From positions 1 to 64,000 of the forward strand of contig JAPKYE010000025.1 of assembly GCA_026394495.1 (NCBI GenBank): a DNA stretch of 64,000 nucleotides. Direction: 5' to 3'. The translations under genes and the position numbers were made by a program. The notes beneath the pieces were generated by a model. That model saw nothing but the letters and a program-made list of their open reading frames with translations, searched no databases and had not been told where the DNA came from. Numbering within the stretch: position 1 is the first letter of the stretch; the number at the start of each line of letters is the position of its first letter. The DNA is from Methanobacteriota archaeon. Lineage in GTDB: Archaea; Thermoplasmatota; E2; DHVEG-1. This document shows positions 9,914 to 18,030 of the stretch, piece after piece.

Positions 9914-11128
9914 TTGATTAGTATGGGCACCCATAATCCAAAAAGGAAACTAGAAACAGCCTTTAACAACATAATACACCTGAAAACAACACCGAACAAT
10001 AAGAACGAAATCAAAGAATTCATCGAGTTTCTAGCAGCACAAGGGGTAAAAGAACTACGACAAGTCAAATACATCTATGCACTTGGGAACATAGCACTCT
10101 GGTTGAAAAAAGATTTCTTGGTTGTTTCTAAGAAGGATATAGAGAAACTATGCAGCGACCTAGAAAAAGGAAAATACACAGCTTGGACGAAACACGATTA
10201 CCGTGTGGCCATCAAAAAATTCTACACCTGGTTACGAAATAAAAATAATGATGATATGGACGAATGGACGACACCAAAGGAAGTCAAATGGATTAAGGTA
10301 CGTTCACCATCAGGCAGCAAGAAACTTCCTTCTGATTTGTTAACACCGGAAGACATACAATTATTGGTAGAGTCCTGTAGAAATCTACGAGAAAAAAGTT
10401 TGATTTTGTCAGTATACGAAACAGGTGGAAGAATAGGAGAAATTTTAAATTTGAAAATAAGGGATTTTAATCCAGATGATTTTGGTGCAATGTTAAATCT
10501 GAATGGTAAAACAGGATATCGAAAAATCAGAATCGTTGGTTCTGCACCCGCCATAAGCCAATGGCTTGCACTTGAACACCCTAAACGCGACGATAAGGAA
10601 GCATTTTTATTTTGCAATATACAGAACACGGGGGAGGGGGAAGCACTCTCATACGACGCAGCTGATAAACTATTAAAAAAAATTGGTGCCAGAGCAGCTA
10701 AAAAAGGATTCAATAAAAAAGTACATTTTCATCTATTTAGACATAGCAGATTATCTGAACTCAGTGAATACATGAACGATGCGCCATTAAGGGCGTTTGC
10801 GGGGTGGCGTTCAGGGAGTAATATGTCAGCGGTTTATACGCATATTGCAGACACGAATAAAATAATATTGGAAATGAATGGGTTGTTGGAAAAAAAGAAA
10901 GGAGAGACGGGGGGATTTAGAGAAATAGTATGTCCTCGATGCAATACCAAGAATTCCCACGGTGATAAATATTGTTCTCAATGTAGTTTAGGATTAGACG
11001 CGAGAGATATTATGGAATACACAAATATCAAAAAAGAAGCGCTGAAACAACTCGACAACCAAATTAATGTCGAAGCAATCATTAAGATGGTGATGGAAAG
11101 ATTAGAAAACCCAGGAGAGAAAAAATAA
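9914..11128 (+). CDS. int: Tyrosine recombinase/integrase with C-terminal zinc ribbon
   Basis: ETGGRIGEILNLKI (Arg I), HLFRHSRLSEL (HxxR), GWRSGSNMSAVYTHI (catalytic Tyr), then CPRCNTKNSHGDKYCSQC; TTG start at 9914, ATG alternative at 9923. Confidence 0.92.
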   Translation: MISMGTHNPKRKLETAFNNIIHLKTTPNNKNEIKEFIEFLAAQGVKELRQVKYIYALGNIALWLKKDFLVVSKKDIEKLCSDLEKGKYTAWTKHDYRVAIKKFYTWLRNKNNDDMDEWTTPKEVKWIKVRSPSGSKKLPSDLLTPEDIQLLVESCRNLREKSLILSVYETGGRIGEILNLKIRDFNPDDFGAMLNLNGKTGYRKIRIVGSAPAISQWLALEHPKRDDKEAFLFCNIQNTGEGEALSYDAADKLLKKIGARAAKKGFNKKVHFHLFRHSRLSELSEYMNDAPLRAFAGWRSGSNMSAVYTHIADTNKIILEMNGLLEKKKGETGGFREIVCPRCNTKNSHGDKYCSQCSLGLDARDIMEYTNIKKEALKQLDNQINVEAIIKMVMERLENPGEKK

Positions 11129-11130
11129 AT

Positions 11131-11814
11131 TTAATCAGCTTCAATAAAAAAAGCTATTCCTTCTTTATCTTTTGTTTTCTTGTATTTCAAAGCGGCAACG
11201 AGCCCTATTTTATCTTCGATATCGCATAACCATTGAGCCATCGCTGTTTTTTCTTTCATAGAACATTCATCTAAAAAATCTAGTCCAAACACTGAACCAG
11301 TGATGTTTATATCAGACAATATCGGAACATCTAAACCTTTTTTATCCGCAACATCATCAAGTAATTCAGATATATTTTCGATGGATGAAATAGACCATGC
11401 ATCTATCTTTTGTTTGATGATGTATTTCCAAATTTCTTCGTGAAATTTTTTTGAGAGAGTATATTTTGTTTTTTTTTCATCTATTGTTTTAGTCAAAAGT
11501 TTTGATTTCACCAGTTTAGATAAAAAATTTGTTAGATTATTTCTATCAGTAATACAATCCTTTACCAGGATATTATTTTTATAGAGAGCATCTAATTTTT
11601 TTCCAAAAAAAGTTTTCATTTTTTTTTCATTGATAATGTTATCGTGATTTGGAGCGAGCGCATACCTAAAATGATGTTGTTTCAGACCATTTTCCCGTCC
11701 CTGGAACTCATATGTCAGTGCAAGGATGCTGCGATACCAATCTTTTTTAAGATAGTCTTCAAAGTCCATATCTTGTCCGTCTCTGCAAACTAAAACACAT
11801 GAATGTATTGGCAA
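11131..11814 (-). CDS. Hypothetical protein, possible wHTH regulator, convergent with int
   Basis: 227-aa ORF; NNLTNFLSKLVKSKLLTKTIDEKKTKYTLSKKF looks like a winged-helix segment. Confidence 0.6.
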   Translation of the reverse strand: MPIHSCVLVCRDGQDMDFEDYLKKDWYRSILALTYEFQGRENGLKQHHFRYALAPNHDNIINEKKMKTFFGKKLDALYKNNILVKDCITDRNNLTNFLSKLVKSKLLTKTIDEKKTKYTLSKKFHEEIWKYIIKQKIDAWSISSIENISELLDDVADKKGLDVPILSDINITGSVFGLDFLDECSMKEKTAMAQWLCDIEDKIGLVAALKYKKTKDKEGIAFFIEAD

Positions 11815-11835
11815 TATTTAAATACTAGCTAGGAG

Positions 11836-12006
11836 ATGCACATTAACATGGCTCGAAAAATTGGCGGAAAAAAAATGCATGGTCTATTCATCCGTCTAGA
11901 ACAAGAACAAATGGAACAGCTTAGAACTCTTAGTAGAGAAACCAGAACACCCTGTGCGTGTCATCTGCGAATTGCAGTAATCCGTTACCTCGGAGAGAAA
12001 AAATGA
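11836..12006 (+). CDS. Small RHH/MetJ-Arc-like DNA-binding protein (56 aa)
   Basis: MHINMARKIGGKKMHGLFIRLEQEQMEQLRTLSRETRTPCACHLRIAVIRYLGEKK; beta-strand plus two-helix pattern; overlaps next gene by ATGA. Confidence 0.6.
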   Translation: MHINMARKIGGKKMHGLFIRLEQEQMEQLRTLSRETRTPCACHLRIAVIRYLGEKK

Positions 12007-12137
12007 CGGCAGTTGAAAAATATCAAGAGAAATTTTGTAAGAGGTGCAGCAAAAAAGCACATTGTTCATCGAATGGCATTGAAATTGTCTCGTGTGCTCT
12101 TACGAAGCTTGCTCAACTAGAGACGCAAAAAAGTTAA
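12003..12137 (+). CDS. Small Cys-containing protein (44 aa)
   Basis: MTAVEKYQEKFCKRCSKKAHCSSNGIEIVSCALTKLAQLETQKS; start overlaps upstream stop. Confidence 0.5.
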   Translation: MTAVEKYQEKFCKRCSKKAHCSSNGIEIVSCALTKLAQLETQKS

Positions 12138-12156
12138 ATTAAAAAGGTGAAGATAT

Positions 12157-12345
12157 ATGAGAAATGGAAATGAAACTTTTGGAACAACTTTTACTTTTGG
12201 GGTTGTTGTACGCGGTGAGCTCGCAGAGATAAACAAACTTATTGATTTTTTAAAACAAAACAATCTCGTTGTCGCATATCAAGAAATCGGTCAACATAAA
12301 ATGTGGATTAAAACTGGAGGCGACAGCGATGACCGGAAATACTGA
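12157..12345 (+). CDS. Hypothetical protein (62 aa)
   Basis: Preceded by AAAAAGGTGA ribosome-binding site; overlaps helicase start. Confidence 0.55.
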   Translation: MRNGNETFGTTFTFGVVVRGELAEINKLIDFLKQNNLVVAYQEIGQHKMWIKTGGDSDDRKY

Positions 12346-14344
12346 ACATACTAAAAAACTAAAACTAATAGAAGGACAGATAAAAAAAAGAGAAGATGAC
12401 GAAGCGGAACAACTCACCCAACAGGACATGCACGAAATTGACAAAAAAATTGACGAAAAGGAGCAATTCACCGAATATCTAGACAAAATCATGGACACAA
12501 ACGAAGACTGGCAGAAGTTTAAAATAATTCCAGCATTAAGCGGCATTATCAAAGTTGATGGCGAAGAGACCTTCTATCATACGGTGTTTGCTCAGAAACA
12601 AGGCCATTATACACCTATTGTCTTAACGAGCCAGGGGCGTCTATATTCCGTGTGTAACAATGCGTCCATCCTCGTTTCATCATCCCAGGACCCTAACGAC
12701 ACGAAATACAAAGACGAAGAAGGAAATCCTATTTATAACGAAGTTAAGGATGTACCTTTAGAAGAACGGTACCAATATTTTAAAATTGGCGCGGTCACCT
12801 ACAAATACATACAACCTATTTTTTGGAATGATGACCACAGCATACATATGGTTGATAATACAGCCATTCATGATGTCATCAACAAAAAAGAATACACAAA
12901 ACAAATATTTAATGACAACAAAAAAATCATACAGGATTATTTCTACCATCCAAACGAATACGAATATGATGTTCTCTGCACAGCGGATATAATATCATAC
13001 ATCAAAGATGTTCTTGGAAATGTCTTCTATCTATGCCTGTACGGTGGCCCGTCAACGGGAAAATCTGTGGTGATATGTCTTCTCTCATTTCTTCAATACC
13101 ATGGTTATTTTACTGGCAAGGGAACGATACCAAGCAGTTGTCGGCTTCTCCATTTCTATGGTATCAGTCTCAATCAAGATGAGTTCGAGAAGATGCGTCA
13201 AGATGAAAAAACCGTGTTGGTGAACATCTTCAATAATGGGTTCAATTCTTATGGCAGATATACGCTCTCAAATATGGGAGTTAAAGACATCACAAAGCAA
13301 GCCCTTGGTTTGAAGACGTTCGGGATGAAATCATTTACTTGCAATGACCTAGGAGGTTTTGATACATCATTCATAGATAGATTATACACAATTTTATCAG
13401 TAAAGACAAACAAGAAACTAAAAAACATCTATCGACTTTCATCAGATGAACTCAAACGATTTCAGGATATGCGAGACAAACTTTTTGTTTACTGTCTTTT
13501 TCATTGGAAACAAATACAAGATGATATAGAGACCACGCGGGACACTCTTGAAGCAAAAGATATCTTCGGAAGAGAGACCGATAAAAACAGCATAATCCTT
13601 GGAATAATAAAACATTTCATGGGTGAAGATTACGCCAAGAAAGTTCAAGCATACATTGCAGTAAAAGCGCCGGTGTCACAGCTTGAACATGTTAAAACCA
13701 TGGAATATGTTCTTCTGGATACCATCATTAAAAAATGCGATGCGAACAAACCAGCAGCGTTTATTGATGTCTCAAATGAAGAGCTTTATCAAAAACTTCT
13801 AAAGGAGCTTGATTGCCAGGAGGGAGACCAATATGCGCCAACGAATACCAAACCTCGTAAGATTCTTGATTCTCTTGGGTTGACAAGTAGAAAAGAAAAT
13901 TTAGGCATGGAGCACGGTGGAAAACGTACTTACCACATTAACACTCTTGAGCTCATCAACACATTGAAGAGCAATAATTATAAGGAATTATTACCGAGTA
14001 CGTCCTGGCAAGAAAGCCTCACCACGCTCACCCCCCTCACCACGCTCACCAAAACTGGTGAGGGCGGTGAGGGAAATGAGGGCGGTGAGGATACAAGACT
14101 AGAACAAGATAAAAATTCTCATCTTTCAAATAAAAATACTATCGACCAGGCCAACGACACACGAAAACTCCAGGAATTCATATCTGCCAGTAAAAACAAG
14201 GTTGTATCTAAAAAAGCTGTCATCTCTTTTATCAAATGTGTTTTGAAGAAATATAATCCAGATGATTATTACTCCCATCTTCTGCAATATGGTATCTTGA
14301 CTTTCTATTCTGGGAAAGGTGTAATGTTCACAGGAGGAACATGA
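12329..14344 (+). CDS. Replicative helicase/primase-type AAA+ ATPase of plasmid/virus type
   Basis: Walker A GGPSTGKS, acidic Walker-B-like LNQDEFEK, low-complexity TTLTPLTTLTKTGEGGEGNEGGED linker, C-terminal domain; ATG at 12329 in ORF 12269..14344. Confidence 0.75.
   Translation: MTGNTEHTKKLKLIEGQIKKREDDEAEQLTQQDMHEIDKKIDEKEQFTEYLDKIMDTNEDWQKFKIIPALSGIIKVDGEETFYHTVFAQKQGHYTPIVLTSQGRLYSVCNNASILVSSSQDPNDTKYKDEEGNPIYNEVKDVPLEERYQYFKIGAVTYKYIQPIFWNDDHSIHMVDNTAIHDVINKKEYTKQIFNDNKKIIQDYFYHPNEYEYDVLCTADIISYIKDVLGNVFYLCLYGGPSTGKSVVICLLSFLQYHGYFTGKGTIPSSCRLLHFYGISLNQDEFEKMRQDEKTVLVNIFNNGFNSYGRYTLSNMGVKDITKQALGLKTFGMKSFTCNDLGGFDTSFIDRLYTILSVKTNKKLKNIYRLSSDELKRFQDMRDKLFVYCLFHWKQIQDDIETTRDTLEAKDIFGRETDKNSIILGIIKHFMGEDYAKKVQAYIAVKAPVSQLEHVKTMEYVLLDTIIKKCDANKPAAFIDVSNEELYQKLLKELDCQEGDQYAPTNTKPRKILDSLGLTSRKENLGMEHGGKRTYHINTLELINTLKSNNYKELLPSTSWQESLTTLTPLTTLTKTGEGGEGNEGGEDTRLEQDKNSHLSNKNTIDQANDTRKLQEFISASKNKVVSKKAVISFIKCVLKKYNPDDYYSHLLQYGILTFYSGKGVMFTGGT
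14018..14089. repeat. Inverted iteron array, (CTCACCNNN)x4 / (GGTGAGNNN)x4, 9-bp period
   Basis: CTCACC at 14018, 14027, 14036, 14045; GGTGAG at 14057, 14066, (AATGAG 14075), 14084; 6-bp centre AAAACT. Confidence 0.85.
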
Positions 14345-14571
14345 TTCGTTTTCCTCGGTGCGCGCCATCACGCATCCGATGTAAATATTGCGGTTATTCC
14401 CCATTGGAAATATGGGCTTTTCATTTCTATAAAACATGGGTGAACACAGGAAAACCAAAATCGTGTTACGAACCTGTTCTTGTATGTAGTGACAAATCAG
14501 GTCGCTCTGGTTGTGGTTGCATCTTTGATATTTCTGAATTTGATTTGAAAATAAAGGACTTGGTGAAATGA
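14341..14571 (+). CDS. Zinc-ribbon protein (76 aa)
   Basis: CRYC-type pair IRCKYCGYS plus SGCGCIFD; overlaps helicase stop. Confidence 0.6.
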   Translation: MIRFPRCAPSRIRCKYCGYSPLEIWAFHFYKTWVNTGKPKSCYEPVLVCSDKSGRSGCGCIFDISEFDLKIKDLVK

Positions 14572-14807
14572 ACGAAAATAAATTGAAATTTGAATACAAT
14601 AAAAAATCGTATGGTTGGAAGCAAGAGAGAAAAAAATTTCTAGTAAATGATTTGTATCAGGCTGAGCTAGACCAACCAAAGATGTTTATGATGGGTACGA
14701 CAATAAAAGAAACAGATGAGGGAATACTGGTATCAACCTCCGATACTGAATTGAAATCGGTTTTAGACAAAGCATATTGTAAAAGGATGGGGATAAAAAA
14801 AATATGA
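14568..14807 (+). CDS. Hypothetical protein (79 aa)
   Basis: Overlapping ATGA start with preceding ORF; intact frame. Confidence 0.5.
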   Translation: MNENKLKFEYNKKSYGWKQERKKFLVNDLYQAELDQPKMFMMGTTIKETDEGILVSTSDTELKSVLDKAYCKRMGIKKI

Positions 14808-14819
14808 TAGAGGTATATC

Positions 14820-14948
14820 ATGAGTAATAAGCGTCAACACCCATCAACGTACTTCAAGACAGCTCTAGAGATTTATAACGATGAACATAAGAACCAACCT
14901 ATAAAGACATCAAAGAAGAAAGGGGAAGATAAGTGTTGTATATGGTAA
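14820..14948 (+). CDS. Small basic protein (42 aa)
   Basis: MSNKRQHPSTYFKTALEIYNDEHKNQPIKTSKKKGEDKCCIW; tightly spaced after previous gene. Confidence 0.4.
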   Translation: MSNKRQHPSTYFKTALEIYNDEHKNQPIKTSKKKGEDKCCIW

Positions 14949-14951
14949 AAA

Positions 14952-15080
14952 TCCCATTGGAATTCCATTGGATTTCCAATAAAATACCCGTGATTTACCC
15001 CATGTTAGAGGCATCAAAATCCAAGAAATCCATAGAAATGGCGAGGTAATTCCATGATTTCCATAGAAATCCAAGAAAAA
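14952..15080. promoter_or_regulatory. Cluster of short direct/inverted repeats (operator or origin-like)
   Basis: CCATTGGAATTCCATTGGATTTCCAAT; AAATCCAAGAAATCCATAGAAAT (15017-15039) and TTTCCATAGAAATCCAAGAAAAA (15058-15080). Confidence 0.5.
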
Positions 15081-15620
15081 ATACGAGAGTTATTCAATAG
15101 CGGAAATAGTATCGCAGCTATTGCGCGGACGCTTACGATTGATTACAAGACAATTAAAAAATACCTGGACAAAACCAATGACCTACGTACCTCACCGCCA
15201 GTAACACAAACAACAATCAAAGAGAACAGTGTTTTTTGTCCTAAATGCACATCGATGTTGGAATTCAGAGAAAACGAGGATGTGGTCATCTGTCCTACTT
15301 GCAGTTTCCGGATTTTGACAGACCCTGAGATGGGCCATTTTGTTTGCAGTCATTGCAAAGAACCGGGTTGTTTGTTTTCTATTCGTTTCTCTTCAAAATG
15401 CGTTCCAGGTGTGTATGCTTGTGGTCCTGGTATGCACCGCGTAAAATATGTTCAATCCTGTTGTCCTGCTTGTAATAATCGTTTTTTTGTGCTGCATGAT
15501 GGTGTGCATGAGACAACAACAACGTGTTTTCGTTGTCTTGAGAAACTTGTTATCGACCCAGTTGGTAGAGCTGTCAGAGTAGGAAGGCTCTGTGGTGTTA
15601 CATCTTCTGATAACGATTAG
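15054..15620 (+). CDS. HTH protein with multiple zinc-ribbon CxxC motifs
   Basis: EIQEKIRELFNSGNSIAAIARTLTIDYKTIKKYLDK (Hin/resolvase-like HTH) followed by FCPKC, ICPTC, VCSHC, CCPAC, TCFRC. Confidence 0.7.
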   Translation: MISIEIQEKIRELFNSGNSIAAIARTLTIDYKTIKKYLDKTNDLRTSPPVTQTTIKENSVFCPKCTSMLEFRENEDVVICPTCSFRILTDPEMGHFVCSHCKEPGCLFSIRFSSKCVPGVYACGPGMHRVKYVQSCCPACNNRFFVLHDGVHETTTTCFRCLEKLVIDPVGRAVRVGRLCGVTSSDND

Positions 15621-15674
15621 CAAAACAATAGGTATCTTAAAGAACTTTGTCAGGAATAATGGGAAGGTGAAATA

Positions 15675-15998
15675 ATGAAAACGAAGAAAGGTTGTGAGAA
15701 AATAGAGGCAATTGAAACGGACATTTTAGCATCTGTGTTCACCCCTGAGTTTATGAACATTATTATAAATTGGTACGATGACCCTAGAACCGAACCAGGA
15801 TTAACAAAATTGGGTAAAGAAATTGATGATGTACTCAGTGGGAATAGCGCATCCATTGCAATAGGTTCTTGTGCGAAGGCTATCCTTATGGTTATTGAAA
15901 CGACTGGCCCAGAGGAATTTTTGAAAGCAATACAAGAAATTAAGAAAAATGATAAAGATTTCAAAGTAAATGAATTAATGTCGAACTATATAAGATAA
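15675..15998 (+). CDS. Hypothetical protein (107 aa)
   Basis: Preceded by AAGGTGAAATA RBS. Confidence 0.55.
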   Translation: MKTKKGCEKIEAIETDILASVFTPEFMNIIINWYDDPRTEPGLTKLGKEIDDVLSGNSASIAIGSCAKAILMVIETTGPEEFLKAIQEIKKNDKDFKVNELMSNYIR

Positions 15999-16007
15999 GG
16001 TGAAATA

Positions 16008-16325
16008 ATGAGAATAGATATCAATAAAAAATTTTTAGATGATTGCAGAAAGAAAGCATTAAAAATATTTGATGAACGTTTGAAAAGTGTATGTAAAGAC
16101 CTAAATAGCGATGTAATCGAAGACATAGAAGAAAGTGGTTATGATGGTTTTGATGATATTGTAGAAAGCATTGACGAACATCATACTGAAGAATGGGTTG
16201 ATGAAAATATAGGAATTCTTGAAGGTTACAACGATATTTTAGATAAAGAATTTTGGCAACCAATACGAGAAAAAATATTGAAAATAGATTTTTATTCTTT
16301 GTTAAAAAATGATAAGGTGAAATAA
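16008..16325 (+). CDS. Hypothetical acidic protein (105 aa)
   Basis: Preceded by AAGGTGAAATA RBS. Confidence 0.55.
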   Translation: MRIDINKKFLDDCRKKALKIFDERLKSVCKDLNSDVIEDIEESGYDGFDDIVESIDEHHTEEWVDENIGILEGYNDILDKEFWQPIREKILKIDFYSLLKNDKVK

Positions 16326-16556
16326 TGAGCTATCGAAGAAGTGGACGATTGTTAATGACCGGAAAAAAAAGTTGTCCTGTTGTCTGTTCCGGTGGAACTT
16401 TGGTCGGATTCTGGCGCTAGTACCTCAGTTTTGATGTAGCTATTCACGACATCATGTGCCATTATCATCTCGTTTGGGTCTATCCAATAGGCGATATCAC
16501 CAGCAGTAGGAACATCTGTAAATTTTGGATTGTATTTTGATGACACGTCAGCGCTG

Positions 16557-16570
16557 CGTGAGTCACGTAG
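16557..16570. repeat. 14-bp repeat with palindromic core (copy 1)
   Basis: CGTGAGTCACGTAG, identical to 17860-17873. Confidence 0.75.
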
Positions 16571-16714
16571 CGTTTTTAATTCATCTTTGTGTGTGGTGAG
16601 GTAAATGAAATAACTGTTCGATGCATACGAATTTTCGGGTAAGACTTAATTATGTCACAATGACAATAAAAATTAATATAAATAAGCTACACGATAAAAT
16701 ATCTCATAGGTGAA

Positions 16715-17263
16715 GTGAGTTTGTCGAAAAAATCAAAACAGCGAAGTAAAACATTTTTAAAATCTAAAAATAAGAAACCGGTTTTTATGCCTATTGTGCG
16801 TGAACCAAAAAAAGATATGTTGGCCATCGCCGCTGGTGCTGGCCTCGGTGTAGTCCTACCAACTGTTCTGAAGAAATATTATGATGTACCAGTTCCGGTG
16901 ATTGGACAGTACATACCTGCGCCATGGAACAGAACCAGTGTGTTCATACCGGTTGTTGCAGGTGGTGGAAGTTTAGCCGCATCTTTTTTTGCGCCGAAAG
17001 GAACTGTTCAGAGTTTTCTGTTCGTGTTCGGAATAACATCGTTGATAGCTGGTGTCATCTCTGCGCTTCTGCCGTCGGCATCATCTGCGCCACGAGCTGC
17101 GATGCCTGTTCGCCGGTCTTTCGCACCTCCAACGGTGCTAAAAGCCGGTTGTGGCTGCAAACAGGGCGCTGTTAATTCGACTTTCCAAGGTTCACCAGTA
17201 AAAACATTTCTCAACGGTGTAGAAAGTGTGACTTTTCACTCTGACCAAGTAATTCTTGCATAA
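16715..17263 (+). CDS. Membrane protein with basic N-terminus (candidate virion/envelope or conjugal protein)
   Basis: Hydrophobic segments AIAAGAGLGVVLPTVL, VFIPVVAGGGSLAASFF, FLFVFGITSLIAGVISALL; Lys/Arg-rich first 30 aa. Confidence 0.6.
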   Translation: MSLSKKSKQRSKTFLKSKNKKPVFMPIVREPKKDMLAIAAGAGLGVVLPTVLKKYYDVPVPVIGQYIPAPWNRTSVFIPVVAGGGSLAASFFAPKGTVQSFLFVFGITSLIAGVISALLPSASSAPRAAMPVRRSFAPPTVLKAGCGCKQGAVNSTFQGSPVKTFLNGVESVTFHSDQVILA

Positions 17264-17299
17264 TCAGTCACAAGTGCCGTAACAACAAAAACAACAACC

Positions 17300-17422
17300 A
17301 TCGCTAAGGGCGGTGCGATACTTCACCGTTTGCACCGCCCAAGCATTCCTATTCCAAGATTGAAAGGAAAGAAAGACCTTTTGGGAGAAGACCGTACTCC
17401 CTTCTCTCAAATTTTCTTTCTC
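17300..17422 (+). ncRNA. Candidate structured RNA or terminator region of the element
   Basis: 9-bp perfect stem GGGCGGTGC (17308-17316)/GCACCGCCC (17332-17340), then GGGAG (17383-17387)/CTCCC (17397-17401) with outer GAAAG/CTTTC. Confidence 0.4.
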
Positions 17423-17434
17423 AGAGGTGTTTAA

Positions 17435-17632
17435 ATGGTCGACGACGAAATTAAAAAATCTGTTTGTGATTTTATATCCTCGAAGAAATTTTTTACTACA
17501 CGACGGATTTCGCGTGATTTAAATATCCCTGTTCACACCGTGAGTACAATTTTGCGTGTTCTTAATGCAGAGGGAAGAATTGAAGTCTACAATCGACGAA
17601 CCTGGAAGACCATCAAAGAGCCGCTGATATGA
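17435..17632 (+). CDS. Small winged-HTH transcriptional regulator (65 aa)
   Basis: FFTTRRISRDLNIPVHTVSTILRVLNAEGRIEVYNRRTWKTI. Confidence 0.75.
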   Translation: MVDDEIKKSVCDFISSKKFFTTRRISRDLNIPVHTVSTILRVLNAEGRIEVYNRRTWKTIKEPLI

Positions 17633-17853
17633 CGACGACCAGCCAGATGATGCAAATGTTCATTGACCTGCATTTTATCCACCAGGAAGCGAGAGATATT
17701 CTCACGAAACTATCTGAGACTGGCGATATTGTTCCGTTTCTAGCTAGCAAGTCCTATCTGTGGGAAGTTCTAGGCTTTTTGAGCAAGCATCGTCTCGCGC
17801 TCGATGACGGTGCGGCCCTCTACACGATGGTCAAAGAACATCTGACACCATAG
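17629..17853 (+). CDS. Hypothetical protein (74 aa)
   Basis: ATGA overlap with preceding HTH gene. Confidence 0.5.
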   Translation: MTTTSQMMQMFIDLHFIHQEARDILTKLSETGDIVPFLASKSYLWEVLGFLSKHRLALDDGAALYTMVKEHLTP

Positions 17854-17859
17854 AGATTA

Positions 17860-17873
17860 CGTGAGTCACGTAG
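17860..17873. repeat. 14-bp repeat with palindromic core (copy 2)
   Basis: CGTGAGTCACGTAG, identical to 16557-16570. Confidence 0.75.
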
Positions 17874-18030
17874 TCACTGATAGTTAACTCACATATATAA
17901 TTCTAATAAAGAAAACTGGATAAAACCGTGTTAATCGTTGTTCGCTAATAGTATATAAATGTATCATTTTCTGAGATTTCCACCTGATTTCAGCTGTTTT
18001 TTAGGTTAGTAAACTATAGTTTTTTACTAC

